Shown here in pieces: positions 44,472 through 53,323 of a DNA stretch of 64,000 bases. Within the stretch, counting starts at the first letter, position 1; each line of letters begins with the position of its first letter. Position numbers and translations under genes: made by a program. The DNA is from CAVYUC01 sp963816685 (GTDB lineage: Bacteria > Bacteroidota > Bacteroidia > Bacteroidales > Prolixibacteraceae): NCBI GenBank assembly GCA_963816685.1, contig CAWFMB010000014.1:620001-684000 (forward strand), read 5' to 3'. The notes beneath the pieces are model-generated. The model saw only the letters and a list, made by a program, of their open reading frames with translations. It ran no database searches and was not told the DNA's origin.

Positions 44472-46706
44472 ATGAAAAACCTGACCATCTTTTTAACCAC
44501 TTTCCTGTTGTCTGCTTTTTGCTCCGCTCAAAATGAAGGTAAAATAATCAATCTGAACGGAGAGTGGGATTTTGAACAAACACTGAATGCTTTTCCGCCA
44601 CAGCAATTTACCCGGAAATGCCCGGTGCCGGGATTAATCCATCTGGCCAACCCAAAAATTGAGGCATATGACAAGTTGTTTAAAAAACCGGAACAAACCT
44701 TTGCTGACGAAGCTTCCGATTACAGGGAACTTGATTATACACCCCGGTACAGCTGGTATAAAAAAGTAGTTTCAATTCCTTCTGAATTAAAAGGAGAGGA
44801 GGCGGTTCTTACTATTCTAAAAAGCAAATACGTAACGCAGGTTTTTGTCAATGGTATGGATGTTGGTCAGTCGGTTTCATGTTACACACCCATCGATTTA
44901 AAGATTTCACAAGCGCTGAAATTTGGCGGAGAAAACGAAATTCTCATCAGGGTTGGCGAAAGGATTTGGTTGCCGCCAAATGCTGCAGGCAGCACTGATA
45001 AAGAAAAAGTACATTATATTCCGGGAATCTGGGACGATGTTTACCTCTCGTTTTCGGGGAAAGAGAAGATCTTAAAAAATCTCGTTCTTCCTTCGGTAAA
45101 AGAAAAAAAGGTTACGGTAAAACTGCTGGTTAGGAATTTTTACCCGCAGCAGGTAATGTATGGCGATCCGATGCTGGATTCTGTAAAAGCTGAAGTAATT
45201 ATTCGTGAAAAGGAAAGTAGAAAGGCAGTTGCTCAAAAGATTTTAGCAGGACAAACCGTCCGGGATAATGAAACTCAACTCGAAGTTGAAATTCCGCTTC
45301 ACAATTTTAAAACCTGGTCACCGGAACATCCCTTTTTGTATGAGGCTGAAATCCGGCTTTTTGATAAAGATAATTTATCAGATGTAACGACTTCACAATT
45401 CGGAATGCGCGATTTTGAGCGGCAGGGTAAATTCTTTTACCTGAATGGGGAAAAGTATTATTTACGCGGAACAAATATTACACTCCACCGCTTTTTCGAA
45501 GATCCGGATTGTGCTGCCCTGCCGTGGGATCGCGAATGGGTGAAGAAAATGCTGATTGATGATCCGAAATCCATCGACTGGAATGCGATGCGCATTTGCG
45601 TGGGAATTGTGCCTGATTTCTGGTATGATTTGGCTGATGAGTATGGTATGATCTTCCAGAATGAATGGTTGTACTGGCAAAATCATGGTTGGGATGAGCA
45701 AATTCATGATGAATTTACCGACTGGGTTTGGAGTGACGGAAACCATCCGGCAATTGTCATTTGGGATGCAATCAATGAAAACTGGAACAGCTATATCGGA
45801 AATACACTGATTCCTGAATTGCAGCAACTTGATCCCACACGAATATGGGATGCCGGATATATGCAGGAATCAGATATGGCAGGTGTAGATCCGATGGACG
45901 AACCGCACCTGTACCGGGCCGGCTGGAATATGATGCAGGAAAACGAGCCAATGGAATACCTGAAAAAACATCCATACAAACTTGGGAAAATGGATGACTG
46001 GGAAACCAACCAGTTAAGATATCTCGATGCTTCAGCAACACAACTTGTAAATGAATATGGCTGGAACTGGCTCTGGCGTGATGGCCGACCGTCAAAACTA
46101 ACAAAAAACATCTACGATGGAATTTTGGGTGAAAACGCAACTCCGGAACAGCGTCGCGAAATGCAGGCCTACTGGCTTGCCTGCGAAACAGAATGGATAC
46201 GTGGTGAAAGGACAATGGCCGGAATACTTGCATTCACGCATCTGACAAATAATTACGGCTATACGGGCGACTGGTATATCAACGACATTAAGGATTTGGA
46301 ACCTGGAATTTCGTTAAAATGGTTTAAACATGCTTTTGCACCTTCAAATGTTTTTATCGATTTGGCGGATCAACGATACTTTCCGAATGGATTTCATGAT
46401 TCCGGCGAACTGCTTGCATTTAATCTTGCTGGTGTAAACGATTTGAAAGATCCTGCAAAAGGAGTTGTTGCTGTTAAATTAATTGATTCCGAAGGAAAAA
46501 CTGTCCTTCAGCAAAAATGGCCGGTGGAGTTAAAACCCTACGGAAGGACAAACATTCCTGCATTTTTTAAACTTCCGCAAGAAGAAGGCGGATACCTGAT
46601 TCTCAGCGAATTTAAAGAGGACGGTTCAAGTGAAGTGAGAAAAAGCCGGAGGTACATTAAAATAGGAGATAGCAATCAAATTTCTTTTTATGAAGTACAG
46701 CCATAG
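44472..46706 (+). CDS. Secreted GH2 family glycoside hydrolase
   Basis: A 744-residue exported enzyme with a signal peptide (MKNLTIFLTTFLLSAFCSA). The sugar-binding domain has INLNGEWDFEQTLNAFPPQ and PRYSWYKKVVSIP. The immunoglobulin-like domain follows, then the barrel with GEKYYLRGTNITLHRFFEDP. IVIWDAINENW carries the likely acid/base Glu436, and LVNEYGWNWLWRDG is the candidate nucleophile segment. GH2 includes beta-galactosidases, beta-mannosidases and beta-glucuronidases, and I cannot choose among them. I start at ATG 44472 rather than an upstream TTG. A GC-rich imperfect hairpin lies at 44384-44420. Confidence 0.88.
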   Translation: MKNLTIFLTTFLLSAFCSAQNEGKIINLNGEWDFEQTLNAFPPQQFTRKCPVPGLIHLANPKIEAYDKLFKKPEQTFADEASDYRELDYTPRYSWYKKVVSIPSELKGEEAVLTILKSKYVTQVFVNGMDVGQSVSCYTPIDLKISQALKFGGENEILIRVGERIWLPPNAAGSTDKEKVHYIPGIWDDVYLSFSGKEKILKNLVLPSVKEKKVTVKLLVRNFYPQQVMYGDPMLDSVKAEVIIREKESRKAVAQKILAGQTVRDNETQLEVEIPLHNFKTWSPEHPFLYEAEIRLFDKDNLSDVTTSQFGMRDFERQGKFFYLNGEKYYLRGTNITLHRFFEDPDCAALPWDREWVKKMLIDDPKSIDWNAMRICVGIVPDFWYDLADEYGMIFQNEWLYWQNHGWDEQIHDEFTDWVWSDGNHPAIVIWDAINENWNSYIGNTLIPELQQLDPTRIWDAGYMQESDMAGVDPMDEPHLYRAGWNMMQENEPMEYLKKHPYKLGKMDDWETNQLRYLDASATQLVNEYGWNWLWRDGRPSKLTKNIYDGILGENATPEQRREMQAYWLACETEWIRGERTMAGILAFTHLTNNYGYTGDWYINDIKDLEPGISLKWFKHAFAPSNVFIDLADQRYFPNGFHDSGELLAFNLAGVNDLKDPAKGVVAVKLIDSEGKTVLQQKWPVELKPYGRTNIPAFFKLPQEEGGYLILSEFKEDGSSEVRKSRRYIKIGDSNQISFYEVQP

Positions 46707-46778
46707 TTTTTCATTATGCTCCCACATTTAATTTTCAGCTAACATCCACATAAATTCCTGAAAAAAAAGAGGTTATTT

Positions 46779-46809
46779 TTTGGAAATATAAAAAAAGAAA
46801 ATACTTTTG
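46779..46809 (+). promoter_or_regulatory. Promoter of the ribosomal protein operon
   Basis: TTTG (46779-46782) and TACTTTTG (46802-46809) are separated by 19 bp, a near-perfect Bacteroidota promoter. Transcription from about 46814 leaves a leader of about 140 nt before the preferred rplM start, which could hold regulatory structure. Confidence 0.75.
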
Positions 46810-46952
46810 CAGTCCCGATTATTGTCCGTACTTGTAGATTGTATAATGTGTTGATTTTCTTTGAGTAGTGATTTTTAGAACAGCCCGATCGTTCGATTAA
46901 TCTTCTCCTTGAAATGAAAACAGCAAGTGTTGAACAAAATAAATTATTTAAA

Positions 46953-47408
46953 GTGGATACACTAAGTTTTAAAACAGTTTCGGCAAACAAAGCGACTGTA
47001 AAGAAAGAATGGATTTTGATTGATGCCGAAAATTTGGTATTGGGTCGTATGGCTACAGAAGTGGCCAAAATCCTGAGGGGAAAGAATAAACCCGAGTATA
47101 CACCGCACGTTGATTGTGGTGATTATGTGATTGTAATTAATGCTGAAAAGGTAAAACTTACCGGCAAAAAGCTGACTGACAAAATTTACCTGCGTCACTC
47201 GGGTTATCCGGGAGGACAAATTGCACAAACACCTCAGCAAATTCTGGCAAAGTACCCGGAACGTCTTGTTGAAAAAGCAGTAAGGGGAATGTTGCCAAAA
47301 AACCGGCTGGGAAGGGAATTATTCCGAAACCTGCATGTAGTTGTTGGTGCAGAGCATAAATATGAAGCTCAGAAACCAAAAGTTGTTGATTTAAATTCGA
47401 ATAAATAA
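46953..47408 (+). CDS. rplM: 50S ribosomal protein L13
   Basis: Large-subunit protein. WILIDAENLVLGRMATEVAK and YTPHVDCGDYVIVINAEKVK are classic L13 blocks, followed by HSGYPGGQI and RGMLPKNRLGRELF. I prefer the GTG at 46953, which gives VDTLSFKTVSANKATV, the usual Bacteroidota start, and 151 residues. An in-frame ATG at 46914 would add 13 residues not seen in the family as I know it. It is the first gene of rplM-rpsI-rpsB-tsf. Confidence 0.95.
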   Translation: MDTLSFKTVSANKATVKKEWILIDAENLVLGRMATEVAKILRGKNKPEYTPHVDCGDYVIVINAEKVKLTGKKLTDKIYLRHSGYPGGQIAQTPQQILAKYPERLVEKAVRGMLPKNRLGRELFRNLHVVVGAEHKYEAQKPKVVDLNSNK

Positions 47409-47413
47409 GAAAG

Positions 47414-47800
47414 ATGGAATCAGTAAATACTATAGGACGTAGAAAATCAGCAGTTGCACGCATCTACGTGAGTGAAGGAAAAGGTAACATTACCATCAAT
47501 AAAAGGGAGTTAAAAGAATATTTTCCGACAACCACGCTGCAGTATATTGCTATGCAGCCGTTAAATGCCATTGAAGTTGCTGAAAAGTACGACATCAAAG
47601 TAAATTTGGATGGCGGTGGTATTAAAGGGCAGGCCGAAGCATTGCGCCTTGCTATTTCACGAGCCTTAATTGTAATTGATCCGGAAAGCAGAAAAGAGCT
47701 GAAATCAGCAGGTTTTCTCACCCGCGATCCCCGTGAAGTGGAACGTAAAAAGCCAGGACAACCAAAGGCAAGAAAACGCTTCCAGTTCTCAAAACGTTAA
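47414..47800 (+). CDS. rpsI: 30S ribosomal protein S9
   Basis: A 128-residue protein lying 5 bp after rplM. It begins ESVNTIGRRKSAVARIYVSE and ends KPGQPKARKRFQFSKR, the basic tail that reaches the decoding centre. LDGGGIKGQAEALRLAISRA is the conserved core. The pairing with rplM is near universal. A structured leader precedes the next gene, rpsB. Confidence 0.97.
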   Translation: MESVNTIGRRKSAVARIYVSEGKGNITINKRELKEYFPTTTLQYIAMQPLNAIEVAEKYDIKVNLDGGGIKGQAEALRLAISRALIVIDPESRKELKSAGFLTRDPREVERKKPGQPKARKRFQFSKR

Positions 47801-47823
47801 TATTATTTTTAAATCGATATGGG

Positions 47824-47878
47824 TCTAAAACGGTTGAGACTTCCGGAATATCGGAACTACTCAACGGTTGCTTTTAGA
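47824..47878 (+). promoter_or_regulatory. Nested hairpin, candidate rpsB leader RNA
   Basis: Three helices nest in the 97-bp gap before rpsB. TCTAAAA (47824-47830) pairs with TTTTAGA (47872-47878). GTTGAG (47833-47838) pairs with CTCAAC (47860-47865). TTCCG (47841-47845) pairs with CGGAA (47852-47856). The arms are perfect and are separated by small internal loops. It ends 19 bp before the rpsB ATG. Binding by S2 for feedback control is a reasonable guess. It could also be an attenuator or processing site. Confidence 0.55.
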
Positions 47879-47897
47879 TACATAAAAAAGTAAACAG

Positions 47898-48698
47898 ATG
47901 CCAAGAACAAATTTTCAGGATTTATTAGATGCAGGTGTGCATTTTGGCCACCTCAAAAGAAAGTGGAACCCAAACATGGAGCCATACATCTTCATGGAAA
48001 AAAACGGGATTCACATCATTGATCTTCAAAAAACAATCGTAAAAATTGATGAGGCTGCAGCAGCTATTAAACAAGTTGCCAAATCCGGCCGCAAAATTTT
48101 ATTTGTTGCGACTAAAAAGCAGGCAAAAGAACTGGTTGCCGAACAGGTAAAAAACGTAGGAATGCCCTATGTTACCGAACGCTGGCCAGGAGGTATGCTT
48201 ACAAACTTTCCTACAATCAGGAAAGCAGTTAAAAAAATGATGTCGATTGATAAATTGGCAAAAGACGCAAGTTGGGATAACCTGTCGAAAAGAGAAAAAC
48301 TGCAGATTACAAGACAGAGGGCCAAACTTGAAAAAATGCTGGGAAGTATTTCTGATCTTAGCCGTTTGCCCGCAGCGTTGTTCATTGTTGATGTACTGAA
48401 AGAAAAAATTGCAGTTCGCGAAGCACACCGCCTCGGAATTCCAATCTTTGCAATTGTTGATACAAATTCAAATCCCGATGGAATTGATTTTGTAATTCCT
48501 GCAAATGATGATGCCTCACAATCAATTAAACTGATTGTTGGAGTGATGACTGATGCAATTCGGGAAGGGTTGAGCGAGCGGAGAGTTGAAAAGGAAAATG
48601 AAGAACCGGATGACGCTCCAAAGAAACCAAAAAAGAAAAAAAGAGTAGAGAAAAAGCCTGTAATGGAAGAAGAGGATTCCGATTTGGATGAAGATTAA
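47898..48698 (+). CDS. rpsB: 30S ribosomal protein S2
   Basis: A 266-residue S2. FQDLLDAGVHFGHLKRKWNP at the N-terminus, TERWPGGMLTNFPTIRKAVK and IFAIVDTNSNPDGIDFVIP are hallmark blocks. The last 35 residues are a charged K/E-rich tail (DDAPKKPKKKKRVEKKPVM) that extends past the usual end, a common feature of Bacteroidota S2. tsf follows 44 bp later. Confidence 0.97.
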   Translation: MPRTNFQDLLDAGVHFGHLKRKWNPNMEPYIFMEKNGIHIIDLQKTIVKIDEAAAAIKQVAKSGRKILFVATKKQAKELVAEQVKNVGMPYVTERWPGGMLTNFPTIRKAVKKMMSIDKLAKDASWDNLSKREKLQITRQRAKLEKMLGSISDLSRLPAALFIVDVLKEKIAVREAHRLGIPIFAIVDTNSNPDGIDFVIPANDDASQSIKLIVGVMTDAIREGLSERRVEKENEEPDDAPKKPKKKKRVEKKPVMEEEDSDLDED

Positions 48699-48742
48699 TA
48701 AAATCAGGTTTGAATAAAAAAACAACTTCAAAATAAAGAGTT

Positions 48743-49570
48743 ATGTCTTTTACAACAGCCGACGTAGTAAAATTGAGAAAAGTAACAGGCGCAGGGATGA
48801 TGGATTGCAAAAATGCCCTGAAAGATGCCGATGGGAACTTTGACAGAGCTGTCGAAATTATCCGTGAAAAAGGAAAATTGATTGCCAATAAACGTGCCGA
48901 CAGAGATGCAACTGAAGGCGCTGTTCTTGCAAAAGTGGCAGGCGATAATAAATTTGGAGCACTTCTGGTGCTGAATTGCGAAACAGATTTCGTAGCAAAA
49001 AATGAGAATTTCGTTGCATTTGCTGCAAGCATTCTGGATGTGGCTTTGGCAAACAAGGCTGAAAATCTTGATGCACTTAAAAACCTTGACCTCGGTGGAA
49101 GAACTGTTGAAGACCAGGTTACAGAGCAAACCGGAGTGATTGGTGAAAAACTTGAACTTTCATCCTACAGTACAATTCAGGCCGAAACAGTAGTTGCATA
49201 TATTCACCCCGGTAACAAACTTGCAACTTTGGTTGGTTTTAACAAAGCCGGTGTGGATACTCAGGTAGCTAAAGACATTGCAATGCAGGTAGCTGCTATG
49301 GCTCCCGTTGCAGTGGATACTGATTCTATTCCGCAGGAAGTTATTGATAAAGAACTTGAAATTGCCAGGGAAAAATACCGTCAGGAAGGAAAACCTGAAG
49401 CAATGCTCGATAAAATTGCACAGGGGTCACTAAATAAATGGTACAAAGAAGTTACACTTCTGAACCAGGTTTATGTGAAAGATGGAAAAATTTCTATAAG
49501 GGAGTTTTTGGCGCAGAATGATAAAGACCTGACTGTAACTGCAATTGAACGTTACAATTTGAATGATTAA
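48743..49570 (+). CDS. tsf: Elongation factor Ts
   Basis: The nucleotide exchange factor for EF-Tu, 275 residues. The N-terminal domain has VVKLRKVTGAGMMDCKNALK and VEIIREKGK. FGALLVLNCETDFVAKNENF is the conserved EF-Ts core. AYIHPGNKLATLVGFNKAG and IAMQVAAMAPVAV follow. It is the last gene of the ribosomal operon and is followed by a clear terminator. Confidence 0.97.
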   Translation: MSFTTADVVKLRKVTGAGMMDCKNALKDADGNFDRAVEIIREKGKLIANKRADRDATEGAVLAKVAGDNKFGALLVLNCETDFVAKNENFVAFAASILDVALANKAENLDALKNLDLGGRTVEDQVTEQTGVIGEKLELSSYSTIQAETVVAYIHPGNKLATLVGFNKAGVDTQVAKDIAMQVAAMAPVAVDTDSIPQEVIDKELEIAREKYRQEGKPEAMLDKIAQGSLNKWYKEVTLLNQVYVKDGKISIREFLAQNDKDLTVTAIERYNLND

Positions 49571-49593
49571 AAGATACGGATCTTAAGATACCA

Positions 49594-49627
49594 AAAAGGC
49601 TGTTCGTTTACCCGGGCAGCCTTTTCT
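49594..49627 (+). terminator. Rho-independent terminator after tsf
   Basis: AAAAGGCTG (49594-49602) pairs with CAGCCTTTT (49617-49625) across a 14-nt loop, and the stem ends in a T-run. It lies 24 bp past the tsf stop and ends the rplM-rpsI-rpsB-tsf transcript. Confidence 0.85.
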
Positions 49628-50839
49628 GTTGTTTACCCTGTATGGTAAATAAATTGCCTGCCATTAGCCAGGAGCAAGGCAGGAAGCACGGTTGAAACAG
49701 GATTTGTTGTAAGTAGCCTCCGAACCAATCTCCTTCTCATCTAAATTTTTTATAAGAAGCAAGCCAGCCGTCATGTTTCTGATCACGGTTTTTTATCAGA
49801 AGTGAGACAACATTCACCCTTTCGCTCGCAGTCTTTTGATAGAAGTGAGACAGCATTCACCCTTTCGCTCGCAGTCTTTTGATAGAAGTGAGACAGCATT
49901 CACCCTTTCGCTCGCAGTCTTTTTATAGAAGTCTGACAACATTCACCCTTTCGCTCGCAGTCTTTTGATAGAAGTGAGACAGCATTCACCCTTTCGCTCG
50001 CAGTCTTTTGATAGAAGTGAGACAGCATTCACCCTTTCGCTCGCAGTCTTTTGATAGAAGTCTGACAACATTCACCCTTTCGCTCGCAGTCTTTTTATAG
50101 AAGTCTGACAACATTCACCCTTTCGCTCGCAATCTTTTTATAGAAGTCTGACAGCATTCACCCTTTCGCTCGCAGTCTTTTGATAGAAGTCTGACAGCAT
50201 TCACCCTTTCGCTTGCAATCTTTTTATAGAAGTCTGACAGCATTCACCCTTTCGCTCGCAGTCTTTTTATAGAAGTCTGACAGCATTCACCCTTTCGCTC
50301 GCAGTCTTTTTATAGAAGTCAGACAGCATTCACCCTTTCGCTCGCAGTCTTTTGATAGAAGTGAGACAACATTCACCCTTTCGCTCGCAGTCTTTTGATA
50401 GAAATGAGACAACATTCACCCTTTCGCTCGCAGTCTTTTTATAGAAGTCTGACAGCATTCACCCTTTCGCTCGCAATCTTTTGATAGAAGTGAGACAGCA
50501 TTCACCCTTTCGCTCGCAATCTTTTTATAGAAGTCTGACAGCATTCACCCTTTCGCTTGCAGTCTTTTTATAGAAGTCTGACAGCATTCATGTTTCTGCC
50601 CGCGAATTTTTTATTAGGAAATAAGACTGTTGGCATGTTTGAAAGCTACATTACATCCCTTCTGCCCGTTGTAGCGTCGAAACCAAAACCAGTTGTAGGT
50701 TCGGCGGCAGGTTTCAGGAAATGAATTTTGTGGGAATGAAGTTGAAAGCTGCTGGGAAAACCAAAGTAAATCGATTTGTTAAACGATTGCTGTTGGTGCA
50801 AGGCAGAATATTTGTTTAGGGTTTATACTGCAGAGAAAG
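49628..50839. other. Convergent non-coding region, mostly tandem array
   Basis: About 1.2 kb between the tsf terminator and the end of the convergent alpha/beta hydrolase gene. The core is the 43-bp array (49755-50615). The left flank (49628-49754) and right flank (50616-50839) show no gene; a weak hairpin TTGCCTGCC/GGCAGG lies around 49651-49672. No open frame of useful length crosses the region on either strand. Confidence 0.7.
49755..50615. repeat. 43-bp-period tandem repeat array, 20 phase-locked units
   Basis: Eighteen full 43-bp units start at 49798 and every 43 bp after it, through 50529. Each reads AGAAGTSWGACARCATTCAC then CCTTTCGCTYGCARTCTTTT and KAT. A degenerate unit precedes them (49755-49797) and another follows (50572-50615). 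Both border units share TCATGTTTCTG in the same unit position in place of the core sequence. Variants are limited to a few positions: GTGAG, GTCTG or GTCAG at the start, AGC or AAC, GCAGTC or GCAATC, and TTTTGAT or TTTTTAT at the end. The period is not a multiple of three and stops occur in all frames, so it is not a repeat protein. Confidence 0.95.
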
Positions 50840-52243
50840 TTATTCGATTTGTTTCACCACTTTCCAAATCCAGTCCTTTATAATCTCCAAAACTTCCGGA
50901 GATATTGTTTCTTCTATTTCACCATATTCTGAAACTGCTCCGGTTTTTGCCGTTTGAAAAAGGTGGTTCAGGTTTTCAAGTTTCATCGTTTCGTAATTTT
51001 TATTGCCACCTTCCTGAAGCGCTTTTTCAATGGCAGCCAGGTTTTCACCGGCCGGCACCTGCACGTCTTTCGCTCCGTTAATTGCCAGCACCGGACATTT
51101 TACCCTGGTTAATATCGGATAGGGATCATGCGTAAGAAAAAAACGGAACCAGGGAGTATTCAAAGCAGTTACCTGAGCATCGATGGCTTTTTTCTGATCC
51201 TCGTTCATCATCGGGTACATTCCGCCGGAAAGGGCCCGCTGCAATCGATCCAATTGTTTTACCGAATCTTTTTCATTCAATATTATATCGAAAATCGTTT
51301 CCTGAAGCTTGCGGTTTTGCCTGATGGCATCTTCGCTCATCCCGGCTGCTTTCAATGTTAAATCGTTCTGTTTGTACATAATTTGTTCGCCGCTGATTCC
51401 AGGACCAGCCAGCAGAACAATAAAAGCAACTTCATTGGAACGTACAGCAACCAACGGAGCAATCAGTCCACCCTCGCTATGCCCTATCAATCCAATTTCA
51501 CCAGGATTGATTTCTTTCCGGTTTTTTAAAAAGCGGATACCGGCCATCACATCAGTGGCAAAATCTTCACTTGTGGCATCCTGAATGTTACCTTCCGATC
51601 CGCCAATTCCGCGATCATCCACACGCAATACCGCAATGCCGTTCCGGGTGAGATAATCAGCAATCACCAGAAAAGGTTTGTGTCCAAAAATGGTTTCGTC
51701 GCGATCCTGTGCCCCTGAACCGGATATAAGAATGACGGCCGGACTATTTATTGCATTTTCAGGCAAGGTTAAAGTTCCTGCAAGTTTTAATCCTGATTTC
51801 GGATTGAGATATTCCACCTCTTCAGATAAATAGGGGAATGGCGGCTGTGGTGTTTGCGGCCGCAGTAATTCGGGAACTTTTTCAGATTTGGTTAATGTGA
51901 GCGGAAATGTGGCGCCGTTCTGCTGCCAATTACCGTCAATGGTTGTGTCGTTTAAAAAACTGCCTTCAAATTTTCCTTGAATCATGGCAACCAACATCGT
52001 CAGACTGTCGCTGGTGGCCACTGTTTTGCTCACCGGCAAATCTTTGGCGCCCTGCATCGGTACATCCATCTTTGCGGTTAAATCTCCGGTTGAATCCACT
52101 GAAATTTTAAAAATGACTTCAAGTTTTGTTGTAGGTAAATCCAGCCGGCCACTCCAGTTTCCAAGTGCTTTCGAAGATTTCTGAGACATAATTGTGCCGT
52201 AAAACACGAATATAATTACAGATAACAGGCAAAGTTTTTTCAT
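50840..52243 (-). CDS. Secreted alpha/beta hydrolase with N-terminal beta domain
   Basis: A 467-residue exported hydrolase. I start at ATG 52243 (MKKLCLLSVIIFVFYGTIMS, a signal peptide); the longer form adds 7 residues. Residues about 22-125 form a beta domain (GNWSGRLDLPTTKLEVIFKI). The catalytic part has VILISGSGAQDRDETI near the oxyanion hole, VLRVDDRGIGGSEGN, and the nucleophile elbow LIGHSEGGLIAPLVA. The acid lies in INGAKDVQVP and the His in LENLNHLFQTA. Esterase or peptidase activity is plausible but the substrate is unknown. It diverges from the glycyl-radical activase gene. Confidence 0.87.
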   Translation of the reverse strand: MKKLCLLSVIIFVFYGTIMSQKSSKALGNWSGRLDLPTTKLEVIFKISVDSTGDLTAKMDVPMQGAKDLPVSKTVATSDSLTMLVAMIQGKFEGSFLNDTTIDGNWQQNGATFPLTLTKSEKVPELLRPQTPQPPFPYLSEEVEYLNPKSGLKLAGTLTLPENAINSPAVILISGSGAQDRDETIFGHKPFLVIADYLTRNGIAVLRVDDRGIGGSEGNIQDATSEDFATDVMAGIRFLKNRKEINPGEIGLIGHSEGGLIAPLVAVRSNEVAFIVLLAGPGISGEQIMYKQNDLTLKAAGMSEDAIRQNRKLQETIFDIILNEKDSVKQLDRLQRALSGGMYPMMNEDQKKAIDAQVTALNTPWFRFFLTHDPYPILTRVKCPVLAINGAKDVQVPAGENLAAIEKALQEGGNKNYETMKLENLNHLFQTAKTGAVSEYGEIEETISPEVLEIIKDWIWKVVKQIE

Positions 52244-52391
52244 GATTTTATTTTTTGATACCACAAAATTACAAATCCTGCATTGTTGATTATTGATTTT
52301 ATTGAATAATAAATCTTATAATAATTTTTTAATGAATTTAAGGAATAATGAATCAGATTTACCATTTTTGAAAAACATTCAGATAAATGAA

Positions 52392-53288
52392 ATGGAAGGA
52401 ATAATTTTCGACAAACAACGATTTGCACTGCATGACGGACCGGGAATCCGTACGATAATTTTTCTGAAAGGATGTCCGCTGAGCTGCAAGTGGTGTTCAA
52501 ATCCTGAATCGATAAAATTTCAGCCGCAGTTATCATTTGCCGAAGATAAATGTGACGATTCCAAAAATTGTTTCAATGTTTGTCCGGAAGATGTTTTTTC
52601 CGTCCATTTCTGGAAACCGCGTGTGGATTACAGCGACTGCACAATTTGTGGAAAATGTGTGGAGGTTTGTCCTTCGGGAGCATTAAAAATTTACGGATAT
52701 ACGGCCAGTTCGCAGGAAATTATTGAAGAAGTTTTGCGCGACAAAGACTACTATAAAAATTCCGGCGGAGGCCTGACTCTTTCGGGTGGAGAACCATTGT
52801 TTCAGTTCGATTTTGCATTCGACATCCTTAAAAAAGCAAAACAGGCAGGGATTCATACCTGCATCGAAACAGCAGGTTTTGTTGAACCGGAGAAAATCCG
52901 GAAAGTTATTCCGGAAACCGATGTATTTCTGTATGATTATAAAATCACCAGCGATTCCGATCATCAGTATTATACAGGAGTTTCAAACAGAAGAATCATT
53001 GAAAATCTGAATTTGATTCTGAAGTCAGGTGGCAAAGTGATCCTGCGTTGTATCATCATACCGGGAATAAATGATAATGACGAACATTTTCAGGCTATTG
53101 CAAGTTTATCGCAACATGAAAACGTGGAACAGGTAGAACTGATGCCATATCACGAATATGGTAAACACAAGTACAAACAATTGGGAATGGAACCTTATGA
53201 ACTTGGTGTGAAAACAGTTGACCCGCAGTTGGCAAAATTATGGGCCGATGAAATAAAACAAATGGGTTGTGAAAAAATAGCCCACTGA
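52392..53288 (+). CDS. Glycyl-radical enzyme activating protein (radical SAM)
   Basis: Generates the glycyl radical on its partner enzyme using SAM and a [4Fe-4S] cluster. I start at ATG 52392 (MEGIIFDKQRFALHDGPGIR, the family start), giving 298 residues; in-frame starts upstream (52332, 52293) are less typical. The radical SAM motif CX3CX2C is seen in LKGCPLSCKWCSNPES. An inserted ferredoxin-like domain has two further cysteine clusters, CFNVCPEDVF and CTICGKCVEVCPSGAL. TLSGGEPLFQFDFA completes the SAM site. The cognate substrate gene starts 35 bp downstream (53324). Confidence 0.93.
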   Translation: MEGIIFDKQRFALHDGPGIRTIIFLKGCPLSCKWCSNPESIKFQPQLSFAEDKCDDSKNCFNVCPEDVFSVHFWKPRVDYSDCTICGKCVEVCPSGALKIYGYTASSQEIIEEVLRDKDYYKNSGGGLTLSGGEPLFQFDFAFDILKKAKQAGIHTCIETAGFVEPEKIRKVIPETDVFLYDYKITSDSDHQYYTGVSNRRIIENLNLILKSGGKVILRCIIIPGINDNDEHFQAIASLSQHENVEQVELMPYHEYGKHKYKQLGMEPYELGVKTVDPQLAKLWADEIKQMGCEKIAH

Positions 53289-53323
53289 ATCCCGGAATGG
53301 GAACATATCAAAAAAATAATAAA

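Noticed and set aside
49755..50615. CRISPR array
   Set aside because: The whole 43-bp unit is repeated without unique spacers, and no cas genes are present.
49755..50615. Repeat protein encoded by the tandem array
   Set aside because: The 43-bp period shifts the frame at each unit and every frame is quickly closed by stops.
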